Positions 36,038 through 44,497 of a DNA stretch of 64,000 bases are shown in pieces; the stretch's first letter is position 1; each line of letters begins with the position of its first letter. This stretch comes from an uncultured Prevotella sp. (GTDB taxonomy: Bacteria > Bacteroidota > Bacteroidia > Bacteroidales > Bacteroidaceae), in the NCBI RefSeq assembly GCF_946407605.1, contig NZ_CAMJOS010000003.1:1-64000 (forward strand). The letters run 5' to 3'. The notes under the pieces were generated by a model. It saw only the letters and a list, made by a program, of their open reading frames with translations, had not been told where the DNA came from and ran no database searches. The translations under genes were made by a program, and so were the position numbers.

Positions 36038-36550
36038 ATGAACGCAACAACAGTTAGACTTTACACTTTGAATTATGACGAGGCAAAGACCTACATGTGG
36101 GCAGCCATCTTCGTGGCTTGCAACCTGGTACTGCCTCAGGTGTTCCACCTCATTCCCCAGGGCGGCATCATCTTCTCGCCCCTGTCGCTGGTTATCCTTG
36201 TGGGTGCCTACAAGTTTGGCTGGAAGACGGGTCTGCTGGCAGCTATCCTCTCACCCCTGGTGAACCATGTGCTCACAGGCATGCCTGCCACAGAGGTGAT
36301 GGGTGTGATGACCATGAAGCTGGGCGTGCTGGCACTCGTTGCCGGACTGGCAGCACAGTATTTCAAGACCCTCTCACTGCCTTTGCTGCTGGGTGTGGTG
36401 CTGGTCTGCAAAGCCATCGAGGCCCTGGGCGAGCTGATCCTCACAGGAGGCATCAGCGCCACGATAGCCGACTTCACCATAGGTTGGCCAGGCCTGCTGC
36501 TCCAGATAGTTGGTGGCTATCTCATCATCAAATATCTCCTGAACAAATAA
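36038..36550 (+). CDS. ECF-transporter S component-like membrane protein
   Basis: 170 residues with about six hydrophobic segments. The segments GGIIFSPLSLVILVGAYKFG and LLAAILSPLVNHVLTGMP and the pattern of Pro/Gly-rich loops match substrate-binding S-components of energy-coupling factor transporters. It would capture the ligand delivered by the TonB receptor, using a shared energising module encoded elsewhere. The substrate is not identifiable from sequence. A terminator follows at once. Confidence 0.75.
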   Translation: MNATTVRLYTLNYDEAKTYMWAAIFVACNLVLPQVFHLIPQGGIIFSPLSLVILVGAYKFGWKTGLLAAILSPLVNHVLTGMPATEVMGVMTMKLGVLALVAGLAAQYFKTLSLPLLLGVVLVCKAIEALGELILTGGISATIADFTIGWPGLLLQIVGGYLIIKYLLNK

Positions 36551-36554
36551 CAGT

Positions 36555-36580
36555 AATCCCCAGCCAGGCGGCTGGGGATT
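36555..36580 (+). terminator. Terminator of the TonB receptor/ECF operon
   Basis: Eleven-bp stem AATCCCCAGCC (36555-36565) and GGCTGGGGATT (36570-36580), four-base loop, then ATTGTTTATT. Same stem family as at 26741-26764. Confidence 0.8.
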
Positions 36581-36640
36581 ATTGTTTATTCTTCCTCGTT
36601 TTCTTCTTCGTCATTTCCTTACCTCATAATTGTATTGTCA

Positions 36641-36985
36641 TTAGTCCTCCAAATCGGCAATCAGACGCTTCAGCCTTTGTTGCAAGACCTCCACCAATTC
36701 CGGTTTCTCCAGTTCTTCTTTTATCTGCTGTGTCGTGCCGAGTTTGATCACAGTCTCAGCCCCATAAGGGCTAGGGTAGTTCACCACTGCCAGTTCCAGG
36801 TAGCGTTCATCCTCTGACCCTTTCACTTGCACGTTCGTCACCTTCAAGATTACGTGTGATGCTCCGATCCTTCTTTCTTTCACATCCTCCCGTTCATACA
36901 CCACCGGAAACTCTCCCGTCTCCGGCACCTTCTCCTCCACCTGCTTCCGCAGGTTCTGGATCATCATTTCAAGAAACTCTCTCAT
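36641..36985 (-). CDS. Small hypothetical protein in the RyR-domain cluster
   Basis: 114 residues, charged, mixed helix and strand (GASHVILKVTNVQVKG, RYLELAVVNYPSPYG), ending in a Glu/Leu-rich amphipathic helix. No signal peptide or membrane segment. Not recognised. It follows the small RyR gene by seven bases, so it is probably co-transcribed with it. Confidence 0.65.
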   Translation of the reverse strand: MREFLEMMIQNLRKQVEEKVPETGEFPVVYEREDVKERRIGASHVILKVTNVQVKGSEDERYLELAVVNYPSPYGAETVIKLGTTQQIKEELEKPELVEVLQQRLKRLIADLED

Positions 36986-36992
36986 GATATGA

Positions 36993-37283
36993 CTATTTGC
37001 TAATTTTGAATCCCAATTTCATAATCAGTTTCAGAGTTCCAATAGAAGTATTGCGGTCGTACTCTTTCTCAGATTCTGGCAGGTCTTCGTATGGAACCAA
37101 ACACGGATGAGTCTTTAGTTCATCATTGCGCTGTTCCCCGTATGTCCATCCTTGATTGATACGGGTCTCCGACCACACCTCATGGACGTTCTTCGACATC
37201 TTCTCTACCAATTGTTCTAATTCCTCGGGCAGCTTGACATCAGAAGTATCTATAGGCTGCGGAGTGTACTTTCCTGTTTTCAT
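36993..37283 (-). CDS. Small RyR-domain protein
   Basis: 96 residues. The core VHEVWSETRINQGWTYGEQR ... LVPYEDLPESEKEYDRNTS is the RyR domain named after the ryanodine receptor repeat, here as a nearly stand-alone unit. It is closely similar to the C-terminal domain of the 314-residue protein at 38071-39015, so one probably arose from the other. The 74-base gap to the PrsW gene may hold a separate promoter. What bacterial RyR domains bind is not established. Confidence 0.88.
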   Translation of the reverse strand: MKTGKYTPQPIDTSDVKLPEELEQLVEKMSKNVHEVWSETRINQGWTYGEQRNDELKTHPCLVPYEDLPESEKEYDRNTSIGTLKLIMKLGFKISK

Positions 37284-37357
37284 AATTCGTACGTTTTATT
37301 TGACTGATAACAATGATAGAGAGTCGTTCTTCGTTTTAAGTCTATCACAAATATTTA

Positions 37358-38074
37358 TCAAAAAGTTTGATATCTTTCTGGACGGTCTCGCTTAATCTGT
37401 TCCACAATCTTTGCTTTGGCCAACTTATGCATCTTGATGCAGAAATAAACTAGGACAAAGAAACTGATGCCGCCAAGGACGGGATTGACGGTGCCACTCA
37501 TGGCAATGGCATCGTAAACGCCATGGAAGAGTACGGGGATTAGGAGAACGCGGGCTGCTGCTTTGGGCGAATGGTCTACAAAATGATAGATGGAATAGTA
37601 ATAGCCCATCAGGACAGCAAAGGCATAATGACCAGGAACAGCCAAGAGTGCTCTGGTGATGGCAACAGTTACCCATTCTTCCTCACCAAACACATACCCA
37701 ATATTCTCAATGGCTGCGAATCCTAATCCGATAAAGACGGCATAGACGATGCCGTCAAAATGCTCGTCAAAGAAAGGATTATTCCTCAATAGCAGCCATA
37801 GTGCCAGCAGTTTAAAGGCTTCTTCGGTCAGGGCTGCCACGACAAACGCATCTATCGTAGTACCGATAATGCTTGTCGCTTCGCCATCAACACCAAATAA
37901 AATAGTTTCGAGCCCCAACTCTACGAATGTTATGGGAAAGCAGATGGCGATACCCCAAAGAACGGCCCTGGCCAACCATGAACCAGGTTCGGGCTGAGGG
38001 TCTTTCTTCCAGATGTAATACAAAAGTAAAATAGCAGGAAGCAGTGCCGCTATGAGTATAATTATGATATTCAT
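37358..38074 (-). CDS. prsW: PrsW-family intramembrane metalloprotease
   Basis: 238 residues, about seven membrane segments. The diagnostic sites are EEAFK (in AALTEEAFKLLALW), HYAF in a later segment and HGVYDA near the C-terminus. PrsW of Bacillus cleaves an anti-sigma factor to free its sigma; this gene overlaps by four bases the end of an anti-sigma-like gene that itself overlaps an ECF sigma gene, so a similar release step is a reasonable inference. The symbol is by family. Confidence 0.88.
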   Translation of the reverse strand: MNIIIILIAALLPAILLLYYIWKKDPQPEPGSWLARAVLWGIAICFPITFVELGLETILFGVDGEATSIIGTTIDAFVVAALTEEAFKLLALWLLLRNNPFFDEHFDGIVYAVFIGLGFAAIENIGYVFGEEEWVTVAITRALLAVPGHYAFAVLMGYYYSIYHFVDHSPKAAARVLLIPVLFHGVYDAIAMSGTVNPVLGGISFFVLVYFCIKMHKLAKAKIVEQIKRDRPERYQTF

Positions 38075-39015
38075 CGTTTGTTCCTAGTGATGTCGAATCC
38101 TAATTTCTTTACCAGTCTAATGGTCTCACGTGCCATGATTCGGTCATATTCTTTCTCACTGTCAGGCAGCGCGGAGTAGGGAATGAGGTCTGGATGCTTC
38201 TTTCGGGCATCATCCCTCTCTTTTCCGTAAGTCCATCCTTCTTTGATTCTTGCTTCCGCCCAAACCTCATGGGCATTCTCTGCAATAGCCTCCTGCAGTT
38301 CATCAAGGTCTTCGTCTATGATGACATCTGACAACTTGACTGGATGAGGCTCGTATTCCTCTATAGACTGGAGCACCTGAATCATGTAATTACGCGACTC
38401 TTTCCAGGCATTAAGGAAGTCTGCGATGGGAATGTTGTAGATATAAGGCTCTTGATAGGGGTCGAAAACAGTTACAGAGTCTTTATTGATATGGGTTACC
38501 ACCACTGCATGGTTTGTCGAATCTTCCAAGTCAATCTCTTCCATATATAGTTTCTCGCGGTCAACACCTACCACTACATCATTGTCTCTTTGAAGGGCTT
38601 GACGAATATCCGAGAGTGTTGAGTCGTACCTCCTGCTGACCATCAGTCCCGAATATGCCAGTAGATTACCTATACAAAAGAGTGGCGTTCCTTTTGACTT
38701 CAGCCAACCTCTAAGTCGGGCAGACGATAGCAGTTCCTCTTGGTTGTATGGTATGCCACGACGATGTAGAATAAATATCTCACAGAATACCGCACAGACA
38801 TTCTCGCCACTCTTAGCAGCCATCTGCAACATCGGTAGGAAATCCTCTTTTATCTGATATTCGTCAATATCTACTTGAGTGGCAATGTCAAGCACTTCCC
38901 TCAATTCAGGGTCTGCTTTCATGGCTTTCAGCACGTCCATCGTCTCCTGCTCATTGGTATTTCCATCCAGATATGCAGCCAACAGCTCGTCAGATATATG
39001 TTTTTTATTTGCCAT
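38071..39015 (-). CDS. Anti-sigma-like / C39-peptidase-like / RyR fusion protein
   Basis: 314 residues in three parts. Residues about 1-45 (HISDELLAAYLDGNTNEQE) resemble the sigma-binding N-terminus of Bacteroidetes anti-sigma factors. Residues about 65-225 resemble a papain-fold C39-like domain: Cys in ENVCAVFCEIFIL, His in NHAVVVTHI and Asp in VTVFDPYQEP. Residues about 245-310 are a RyR domain (AHEVWAEARIKEGWTYGKER). No membrane segment is visible, which is unusual for a PrsW target. It overlaps the sigma gene by 11 bases and prsW by 4, implying tight co-expression. Whether the C39-like part is a protease is untested. Confidence 0.78.
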   Translation of the reverse strand: MANKKHISDELLAAYLDGNTNEQETMDVLKAMKADPELREVLDIATQVDIDEYQIKEDFLPMLQMAAKSGENVCAVFCEIFILHRRGIPYNQEELLSSARLRGWLKSKGTPLFCIGNLLAYSGLMVSRRYDSTLSDIRQALQRDNDVVVGVDREKLYMEEIDLEDSTNHAVVVTHINKDSVTVFDPYQEPYIYNIPIADFLNAWKESRNYMIQVLQSIEEYEPHPVKLSDVIIDEDLDELQEAIAENAHEVWAEARIKEGWTYGKERDDARKKHPDLIPYSALPDSEKEYDRIMARETIRLVKKLGFDITRNKR

Positions 39016-39559
39016 AAGCTTTTATGTCGCTAAGGGCGGCATGAGTCAATTGAGCCATTGCGCGCCGTTTGATGTTATATAGGTTTGCCGTAGTGATATG
39101 CATCTCTTGTGCCAATTGTTCTGGTTCCCAGTCTTCAAGAACAAGGCGTTGGATGACCAACACATATCTCTTATTGTTCATTCTGGCGAAAAGACGTTCA
39201 ATATCTTCTCTTGCCGAATTGCTTTCTGTAGACAGTCGTTCTGTATTCTGCATGTCATATAGAGTTTCATGACTGGAGTCTTCTATCATTTTATGACGCT
39301 TTTTAATAAAGAAACGAATGGCCAACACCTTTATCCACTGGTATACAGAGCTACGATACTCAAAGTTCCTGAGTTTCTGAGCATCATTCTCCATTAGGTA
39401 GATATACAACTCATTCACCAGTTCATCATAATCCACCTCATAGTCGAACACAAGACTGATGATCTTACCGAACAACGGTCTGCAGTTGACGAAGAAAAAC
39501 GTCTTCGTCAACTTATTGTCCCTTGCAATCAGTCCTTTTATGATTTCCTGGTCAGTCAT
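39005..39559 (-). CDS. ECF-type RNA polymerase sigma factor
   Basis: 184 residues. Region 2 lies at about 25-95 (DYDELVNELYIYLMENDAQKL; YQWIKVLAIRFFIKKR), region 4 at about 125-175 with HTH EPEQLAQEMHITTANLYNIKRRAMAQL. Divergent from standard ECF proteins, with a low-conservation core. Overlaps the channel gene upstream by 8 bases and the anti-sigma-like gene downstream by 11. It may control its own operon or the TIR island next door; promoter sequences for it cannot be read with confidence. Confidence 0.85.
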   Translation of the reverse strand: MTDQEIIKGLIARDNKLTKTFFFVNCRPLFGKIISLVFDYEVDYDELVNELYIYLMENDAQKLRNFEYRSSVYQWIKVLAIRFFIKKRHKMIEDSSHETLYDMQNTERLSTESNSAREDIERLFARMNNKRYVLVIQRLVLEDWEPEQLAQEMHITTANLYNIKRRAMAQLTHAALSDIKAYGK

Positions 39560-41705
39560 CTTCAGTCATTTTCATGATCCATGGAAGATATCGTGAGAAT
39601 TCATAGTCAAGTTCGCTGACAATGTCTAATTCTTCGAAAGGACGAATATCATGATGAATAAACAACTTTTTGTTGCTTTGCAAGTCTTTTGCAAATTCAG
39701 GATGTTCATATTTGTCTTCATTGGCTTTTGGCTTCCTGAATCCCATAAGAAGTTTCTCCACATTCCATCTGTTATGTTCAACTTTCGCAAGAACCTTAAC
39801 CTCTTCGTCAGACAACGTGTAATAATCATGCGATTTGTCTCTAATGTCTAATCCTCGCATGGCGCGCAGTGTGGCCAACTTAGTTCTCATGGTGTATGCA
39901 TTATAGAGGTTGGACCATTTTAATGCAACAGAAAGATCTTTCCAATAATTATCAGCCTCGGCCCAAATCTGCTCAGGAGACATGGCGTCTAATGCCAATA
40001 TTCCTTGGAACTTATTAGTACTGTAATTGGCAGTCGAGTATAGGTAGTTGATAAGTTTTGCCCGTTTCAATGCATGATTATCTGCGCAATAAGCCGTTTC
40101 GTTCATGCCAAAGGGGTAGATGTGGGCATAACGGGCATTACACTTTTTCTGATTCAATGTTCCATTCGTGACAGTTGAGTATGTCAGTTTCTTGTCATCT
40201 TTCTTAATGTCTGCATTTCTTAAATTCGTAACAAAATTGTCTGATCGGTCTTGACGTATGAAAACAGGCACCTCATTATTGTATATTTCATCCGGCATAT
40301 TCATACCCATCACGAAGTTCTGACGCTGATCGGCTAGAGCGAGGAAAACGGACATGTACTGTTGTTTGTTGTGCTCTTTTGCCCATTTACTTATTTCTTC
40401 TTGAACATTCTTTGAGAATACATCACCTTTGATAAACTCAAACTCCACGTCAAGGAAATCGGCATCTTTACCTTGGAAGCACAGATAATCTTTTACCTTG
40501 TTTGTTTTATCATTATTAACAGTAAAGTCTCGATAATAGAATGACTGCACCTCAAAGAAATGTCGGTTACGGATGATAAATTCATCTTTCTCCTTGTCGG
40601 CGTTGATATCTATAAATGTTATTCTTGTCTTCTTCTTATCAGAATTAGGGAAGTGTAGTACATGAGCTGCCTCCATGGCGAAGGCAACCGCAAAATTAGT
40701 CGTTCCTACAAATACCAGATGAACGTACTTGTCATCATCCGGTGTGATACCATTTCCATAAACGGCAGGGTAGGGGTATGTAGTGCCAGGATTGTCAAAG
40801 TCCTTATACTCACGTTTTACAAATACCTGTTTAGCCCATCCGGTATAGAAGTTATAGGGTACAAACTCTATACCCAGATCTCCCACCTTCTTAAAGATCT
40901 CAGAGGTCTTAAAAGCTGCGTATGTATCCAAATCCTTAAACACACAGACTATCTTGTTGGGTCTCCCTTTCGTTTTTGGATTTTCTAAATATCTGCAAAT
41001 GCTGTCCACGCATTCCACGTTGATGGCATCATGTGCCGACTTTTCATGATTACCAACGATATAAAGTTGTTCTGCTGCCTCTAAATAAATATCCTTAAAG
41101 GCTTCTGTAGATATCCGGTGTCCGTAATTGATAATAATTCGTTTCATCTGTTTGTCGGAGAACGATTTCTGCAGTTTCTCCCTTATGTCAACTACTTCTG
41201 CCGAAGTCAGGATTAGTATGTATGCATCCTTGTCCTTGTCAAAGATATGGGAGATGAACGAAGGTACCATCTCATCATAGCCCATAATGATATAATGTCC
41301 TGACTTCAAATAGTGAATATGTCCTTCTTGATGGTTTGTCACCCGTCGTTCTATCGAATTAGTGATGATACCGATGATGACGCCATTGAAGATAAATGCA
41401 CCAATCAGGAACGTGATGCTACTGGCAAATAGCATCCATCCGTGTACATGAGTATTATCGCTACCCATGTAGAGGTTGTTCAGCGCGTTTGAGTCTATCA
41501 ATAGATAGAGAGGCAGCAAGAATTTGTTGATATGCTCTGCATTACAAAAATTCTCCCACTCGGTATTCGAGGCTGCCAGGAATAGATATGACAACCCTAG
41601 GGCGATGAGTAGAGCGATGCCCAGTATGGTCAGCTGTCTCAGCAGGTCATGTGCCAGTACCCTGTCAAATCGTAGCCACAGTGTTCTTTTATTCTTAGTT
41701 TTCAT
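39552..41705 (-). CDS. Two-TM ion channel-like protein with RCK-like tandem and C-terminal RyR domain
   Basis: 717 residues. Two membrane segments (about 24-48 and 88-115) flank a pore-like loop. It lacks the GYG filter of potassium channels, which recalls the CASTOR/POLLUX type. A Rossmann-like RCK/TrkA-N domain follows (GHYIIMGYDEMVPSFISHI), then a second nucleotide-binding-like unit (YVHLVFVGTTNFAVAFAMEAAH). The C-terminus (about 640-710, AKVEHNRWNVEKLLMGFRKP ... HDIRPFEELD) is a RyR domain. The likely role is a ligand-gated inner-membrane channel. Overlaps its neighbours on both sides, so it belongs to the sigma/PrsW operon. Confidence 0.82.
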   Translation of the reverse strand: MKTKNKRTLWLRFDRVLAHDLLRQLTILGIALLIALGLSYLFLAASNTEWENFCNAEHINKFLLPLYLLIDSNALNNLYMGSDNTHVHGWMLFASSITFLIGAFIFNGVIIGIITNSIERRVTNHQEGHIHYLKSGHYIIMGYDEMVPSFISHIFDKDKDAYILILTSAEVVDIREKLQKSFSDKQMKRIIINYGHRISTEAFKDIYLEAAEQLYIVGNHEKSAHDAINVECVDSICRYLENPKTKGRPNKIVCVFKDLDTYAAFKTSEIFKKVGDLGIEFVPYNFYTGWAKQVFVKREYKDFDNPGTTYPYPAVYGNGITPDDDKYVHLVFVGTTNFAVAFAMEAAHVLHFPNSDKKKTRITFIDINADKEKDEFIIRNRHFFEVQSFYYRDFTVNNDKTNKVKDYLCFQGKDADFLDVEFEFIKGDVFSKNVQEEISKWAKEHNKQQYMSVFLALADQRQNFVMGMNMPDEIYNNEVPVFIRQDRSDNFVTNLRNADIKKDDKKLTYSTVTNGTLNQKKCNARYAHIYPFGMNETAYCADNHALKRAKLINYLYSTANYSTNKFQGILALDAMSPEQIWAEADNYWKDLSVALKWSNLYNAYTMRTKLATLRAMRGLDIRDKSHDYYTLSDEEVKVLAKVEHNRWNVEKLLMGFRKPKANEDKYEHPEFAKDLQSNKKLFIHHDIRPFEELDIVSELDYEFSRYLPWIMKMTEDD

Positions 41706-42135
41706 GAGAAGGATGCTCGGGAATGGTATTGTCTTTTATGATACTCTTAAGAACGTTTATGTAGTATCTACTCTCAGTAGAGTCCAAGTCTTTAATACTC
41801 TTTATGACCTTACCTGCCTCTTCGTTATATTCCTCTTTTGAAGTGTTTTTCTCTAAAAAGTCAAGAAGCTTATCCTTTAAATCGGCTTTTTGCTTTTGTT
41901 CGCGGTCTTCTTCTTCCCATTTTCTCTTGTATAGACCATGTATTCCATTTGCTATGTGGTCAAACAGCTTCAAAAGCAGGAAACCTCCCACAACAATAAC
42001 TGCGACAAGCACAATAGCTCCGCATATTTCTTGGAAAATCTGTACGTCCTTGTCATTTGTTGCTGCTTCATACTCATAAACACATTTCATAATTGCAGCT
42101 GAATCTGGACAGCACTGTAATAACATTGTAATCAT
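41695..42135 (-). CDS. Single-TM small membrane protein, first gene of the RyR operon
   Basis: 146 residues with one membrane segment at about 37-60 (CGAIVLVAVIVVGGFLLLKLF), a short N-terminal part with three Cys, and a highly charged cytoplasmic helix (KRKWEEEDREQKQKADLKDK). Family not recognised. Its stop overlaps the channel start by 11 bases, so it may be an accessory subunit. A consensus promoter lies 29 bases upstream. Confidence 0.75.
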   Translation of the reverse strand: MITMLLQCCPDSAAIMKCVYEYEAATNDKDVQIFQEICGAIVLVAVIVVGGFLLLKLFDHIANGIHGLYKRKWEEEDREQKQKADLKDKLLDFLEKNTSKEEYNEEAGKVIKSIKDLDSTESRYYINVLKSIIKDNTIPEHPSHEN

Positions 42136-42163
42136 AATCTTCTATAGTTTTGGTTTTTGTTTG

Positions 42164-42195
42164 CAAATATACAAGATATTCCTCAAAACAACAAA
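42164..42195 (-). promoter_or_regulatory. Promoter of the RyR channel/sigma/PrsW operon
   Basis: On the minus strand TTTG (42192-42195), 20 bases, TATATTTG (42164-42171). Consensus primary-sigma promoter, so the operon can be expressed without its own ECF factor. Confidence 0.75.
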
Positions 42196-42219
42196 TAAAT
42201 TGACTCTTTTTTCTATCTG

Positions 42220-43467
42220 TTACTCATTCATATTGGCAATCTTTTCTAACTCATCAATTCTCTCTCCTAATTCGTTCAACTGACGTTCCGTGTAGTTTAA
42301 AGCGGCATTAAAACGATTGATTTCTTCATTAATTAATTCTACTTCCTGCATCTGGAACTGCTCATATTCTTCTTGTGAGAGGTCTAATGGCGTGCCATTG
42401 GGGAAGCATTTCCACTTCTTGGCAATCTTAAAATGCTTTTCCCTTGCAGATTTGGGTAAGAGCGACAGACTACCCATATACCCATAGTAGAAACCATTGA
42501 TGTAATGCTCGAAACAGTTGATAATCAGTGAGATATTGTCTCTCTCAAGTTGTGAGTAGTTGTGTCTCTCAATGGCTGACAGTATTTCATCGTTCAGATG
42601 ATCCATTTCATCGAACATACTGTTATAGTACGTTGAGAATGCCATAAGTTCTTCCTTATCAATGTTGTAATATGCCAGAACATAGTTTTCAAGACTATTG
42701 AAAGAGAACTCTGGGGCGGGCATCGTTTTATGGAGTGATTCAACATCCTTTTGGATTTTCTCTGTAAATAATATCATATCCTCCTCGGCGTATTTTCTGT
42801 CCTCCTCAGTTTTGGCATTGTCAATGGCCTGATAGAAACTGGCTATTTCTTGTTTTATTGTTTTACAGTCTTCTGTCAGCAGTTCCATGGTATTCATGCC
42901 CGATGTCAGTTTCGTTCCGATTTCATTGCATGTCACTCCCGCAATATGATGTACAATCCCAGCTCCTATCATCAAGAGCACAAGAATGACACCCAATGCA
43001 ATGCCGGCTTTTGTCATCCATTTGCGAATGGGCTTGGCGGGTTTGCTTTTCAGGAACCCCTGCAGCCGTTGTACTGCCATGTCAAAGAATTCGTGTCCCG
43101 TGGCAGCAATCGCCTGATAGTTAGACAACTCCTTCATGCCTTGGGGCATCACCTTCGGCCATACAAAACCATCAAGCATAACAGGTATGATGTTCTTGTC
43201 ATTCTGCAAGGCACATAGCACTTCGCGACGAATCCAGTCACCTTCGTTCTGGCATCTGTCGAGCGCATTCTGGGGTAGTACCAGGATAAAGTCTTTACAC
43301 TCGCTTATCACGTTGATAAGCTGCTCGTTAAACTTTCCAGATGTCAGCGTGTCGATGTCAAAGAAGACACTATAACCTGCATTCCTCAGTTTTTCAGCTA
43401 TCAAGTTCGCCGTGTCATAAGCTTCACGACGGTAGCTAATAAAGATGTCGTATCTTACCTTCTTCAT
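42220..43467 (-). CDS. TIR-domain protein with one TM and helical C-terminus
   Basis: 415 residues. TIR domain at 1-145 (YDIFISYRRE; catalytic-position Glu in W78-I-R-R-E82), membrane segment at about 155-176, then a helical, probably extracytoplasmic or membrane-parallel region ending in a coiled coil (residues about 370-410). Bacterial TIR domains commonly cleave NAD. Start overlaps the stop of the previous TIR gene by four bases. The frameshifted gene at 56019-56644 is a close paralogue of its N-terminal half. Confidence 0.88.
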   Translation of the reverse strand: MKKVRYDIFISYRREAYDTANLIAEKLRNAGYSVFFDIDTLTSGKFNEQLINVISECKDFILVLPQNALDRCQNEGDWIRREVLCALQNDKNIIPVMLDGFVWPKVMPQGMKELSNYQAIAATGHEFFDMAVQRLQGFLKSKPAKPIRKWMTKAGIALGVILVLLMIGAGIVHHIAGVTCNEIGTKLTSGMNTMELLTEDCKTIKQEIASFYQAIDNAKTEEDRKYAEEDMILFTEKIQKDVESLHKTMPAPEFSFNSLENYVLAYYNIDKEELMAFSTYYNSMFDEMDHLNDEILSAIERHNYSQLERDNISLIINCFEHYINGFYYGYMGSLSLLPKSAREKHFKIAKKWKCFPNGTPLDLSQEEYEQFQMQEVELINEEINRFNAALNYTERQLNELGERIDELEKIANMNE

Positions 43468-44324
43468 ATTCTTATTTTCTTTTGCAATGCTTTTATAAGT
43501 TTACTTATTGCGTAAGAATGCTGAGAGCCAATAGTAAAATCGACATAATCTAGACCGACAAGTTCTAAGAGAATAGAATCGTCATATTCTGTATTATCAA
43601 GCTTCACAGGAATAATTGCTTTCTTGAAGTGTACGGCCGTATTAACTTCTTTCATTGTCCAGGTTGACTCATTTGCACCTTTTGATGAAAAGAAAAGAAA
43701 AACCTCCGAGTTTCTAATAGCCTTAACTATAGTCGTTTTAAATTCATCACCACTATCAATTCCCTTCTTGTCGATCCAAACCCTATAGCCTTTTTTCTCA
43801 ATCTCGCCCACAATTGCTTGAACTCTGTTGGTATCAAGTCTGGAATAACTCACAAACACGTCATACTTTTTTCCAGAATTGCCGATAGGCTTAGCAATGC
43901 TGCTAAGATCTATTTTGCCTAAAATTCTAACATCCTTATCCTCTGATTTCCTGAATAGAGATATATCAGATTGAGTCTTGGGATATGTTTTACTTCCAAA
44001 TTCTTTAACAAGAGCATTGTATTGCGCCACAGATATTTTAGTATTAGGTGTTGCATCGTCCCTAATATCTCCCAATTCTCTATGAAGCTTCAGAAAATCA
44101 ACCGCTATCTGAAGTCCAATATTCAACTCTATTAATACTTTATTTAATCTGATAGACCCTTTGAAATAGTTAACCAGTGCTTCATATTGTTTATCCCCAA
44201 TTTTTGTGTTAACTGTTGTATCGTCACTAATATCTCCCAATTCCTTATGAGCCTTCAGAAAATCAATCGTTGTCTGAAGCCCGATATTCAGTTCCGTTAA
44301 TACTTTATTTAGTCTTATTCCCAT
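43464..44324 (-). CDS. Duplicated IF-2 N-terminal-like module fused to TIR
   Basis: 286 residues. Residues 3-56 and 58-110 are tandem copies of IRLNKVLxELNIGLQ ... NTKIxxxQYxALV, strongly resembling the N-terminal domain of Bacteroidetes translation initiation factor IF-2. A linker leads to a TIR domain at about 152-285 (YDVFVSYSRLD; W222-T-M-K-E226). The IF-2-like part suggests contact with ribosomes, RNA or a common partner, but that is inference. First gene of a two-gene unit with the TM-TIR gene; TATCTTTG at 44356-44363. Confidence 0.85.
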   Translation of the reverse strand: MGIRLNKVLTELNIGLQTTIDFLKAHKELGDISDDTTVNTKIGDKQYEALVNYFKGSIRLNKVLIELNIGLQIAVDFLKLHRELGDIRDDATPNTKISVAQYNALVKEFGSKTYPKTQSDISLFRKSEDKDVRILGKIDLSSIAKPIGNSGKKYDVFVSYSRLDTNRVQAIVGEIEKKGYRVWIDKKGIDSGDEFKTTIVKAIRNSEVFLFFSSKGANESTWTMKEVNTAVHFKKAIIPVKLDNTEYDDSILLELVGLDYVDFTIGSQHSYAISKLIKALQKKIRI

Positions 44325-44355
44325 ATATCAAATGTTATTTATATCTGAGACAGTA

Positions 44356-44363
44356 CAAAGATA
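44356..44363 (-). promoter_or_regulatory. -7 element of the IF2N-TIR/TM-TIR unit
   Basis: TATCTTTG on the minus strand, 31 bases upstream of the ATG at 44324; no clear -33. This unit does not carry the inverted-repeat cassette found before other TIR operons. Confidence 0.5.
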
Positions 44364-44497
44364 CAAAATTAAATTCGGATTATTTTAGATCGCTGTATCT
44401 CATAGAATTTTAAGAGCTTAATTAATAGTCTGGAAAAATCAACCGGACGCTAGTGAACATGATAATTGCTTTGAGAGCCTTATACTACGTATCTATA

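Noticed and set aside
36097..36747. 216-residue open frame overlapping the ECF S-component
   Set aside because: It is His/Arg/Pro-rich with no hydrophobic pattern; the overlapped membrane protein frame is well formed.
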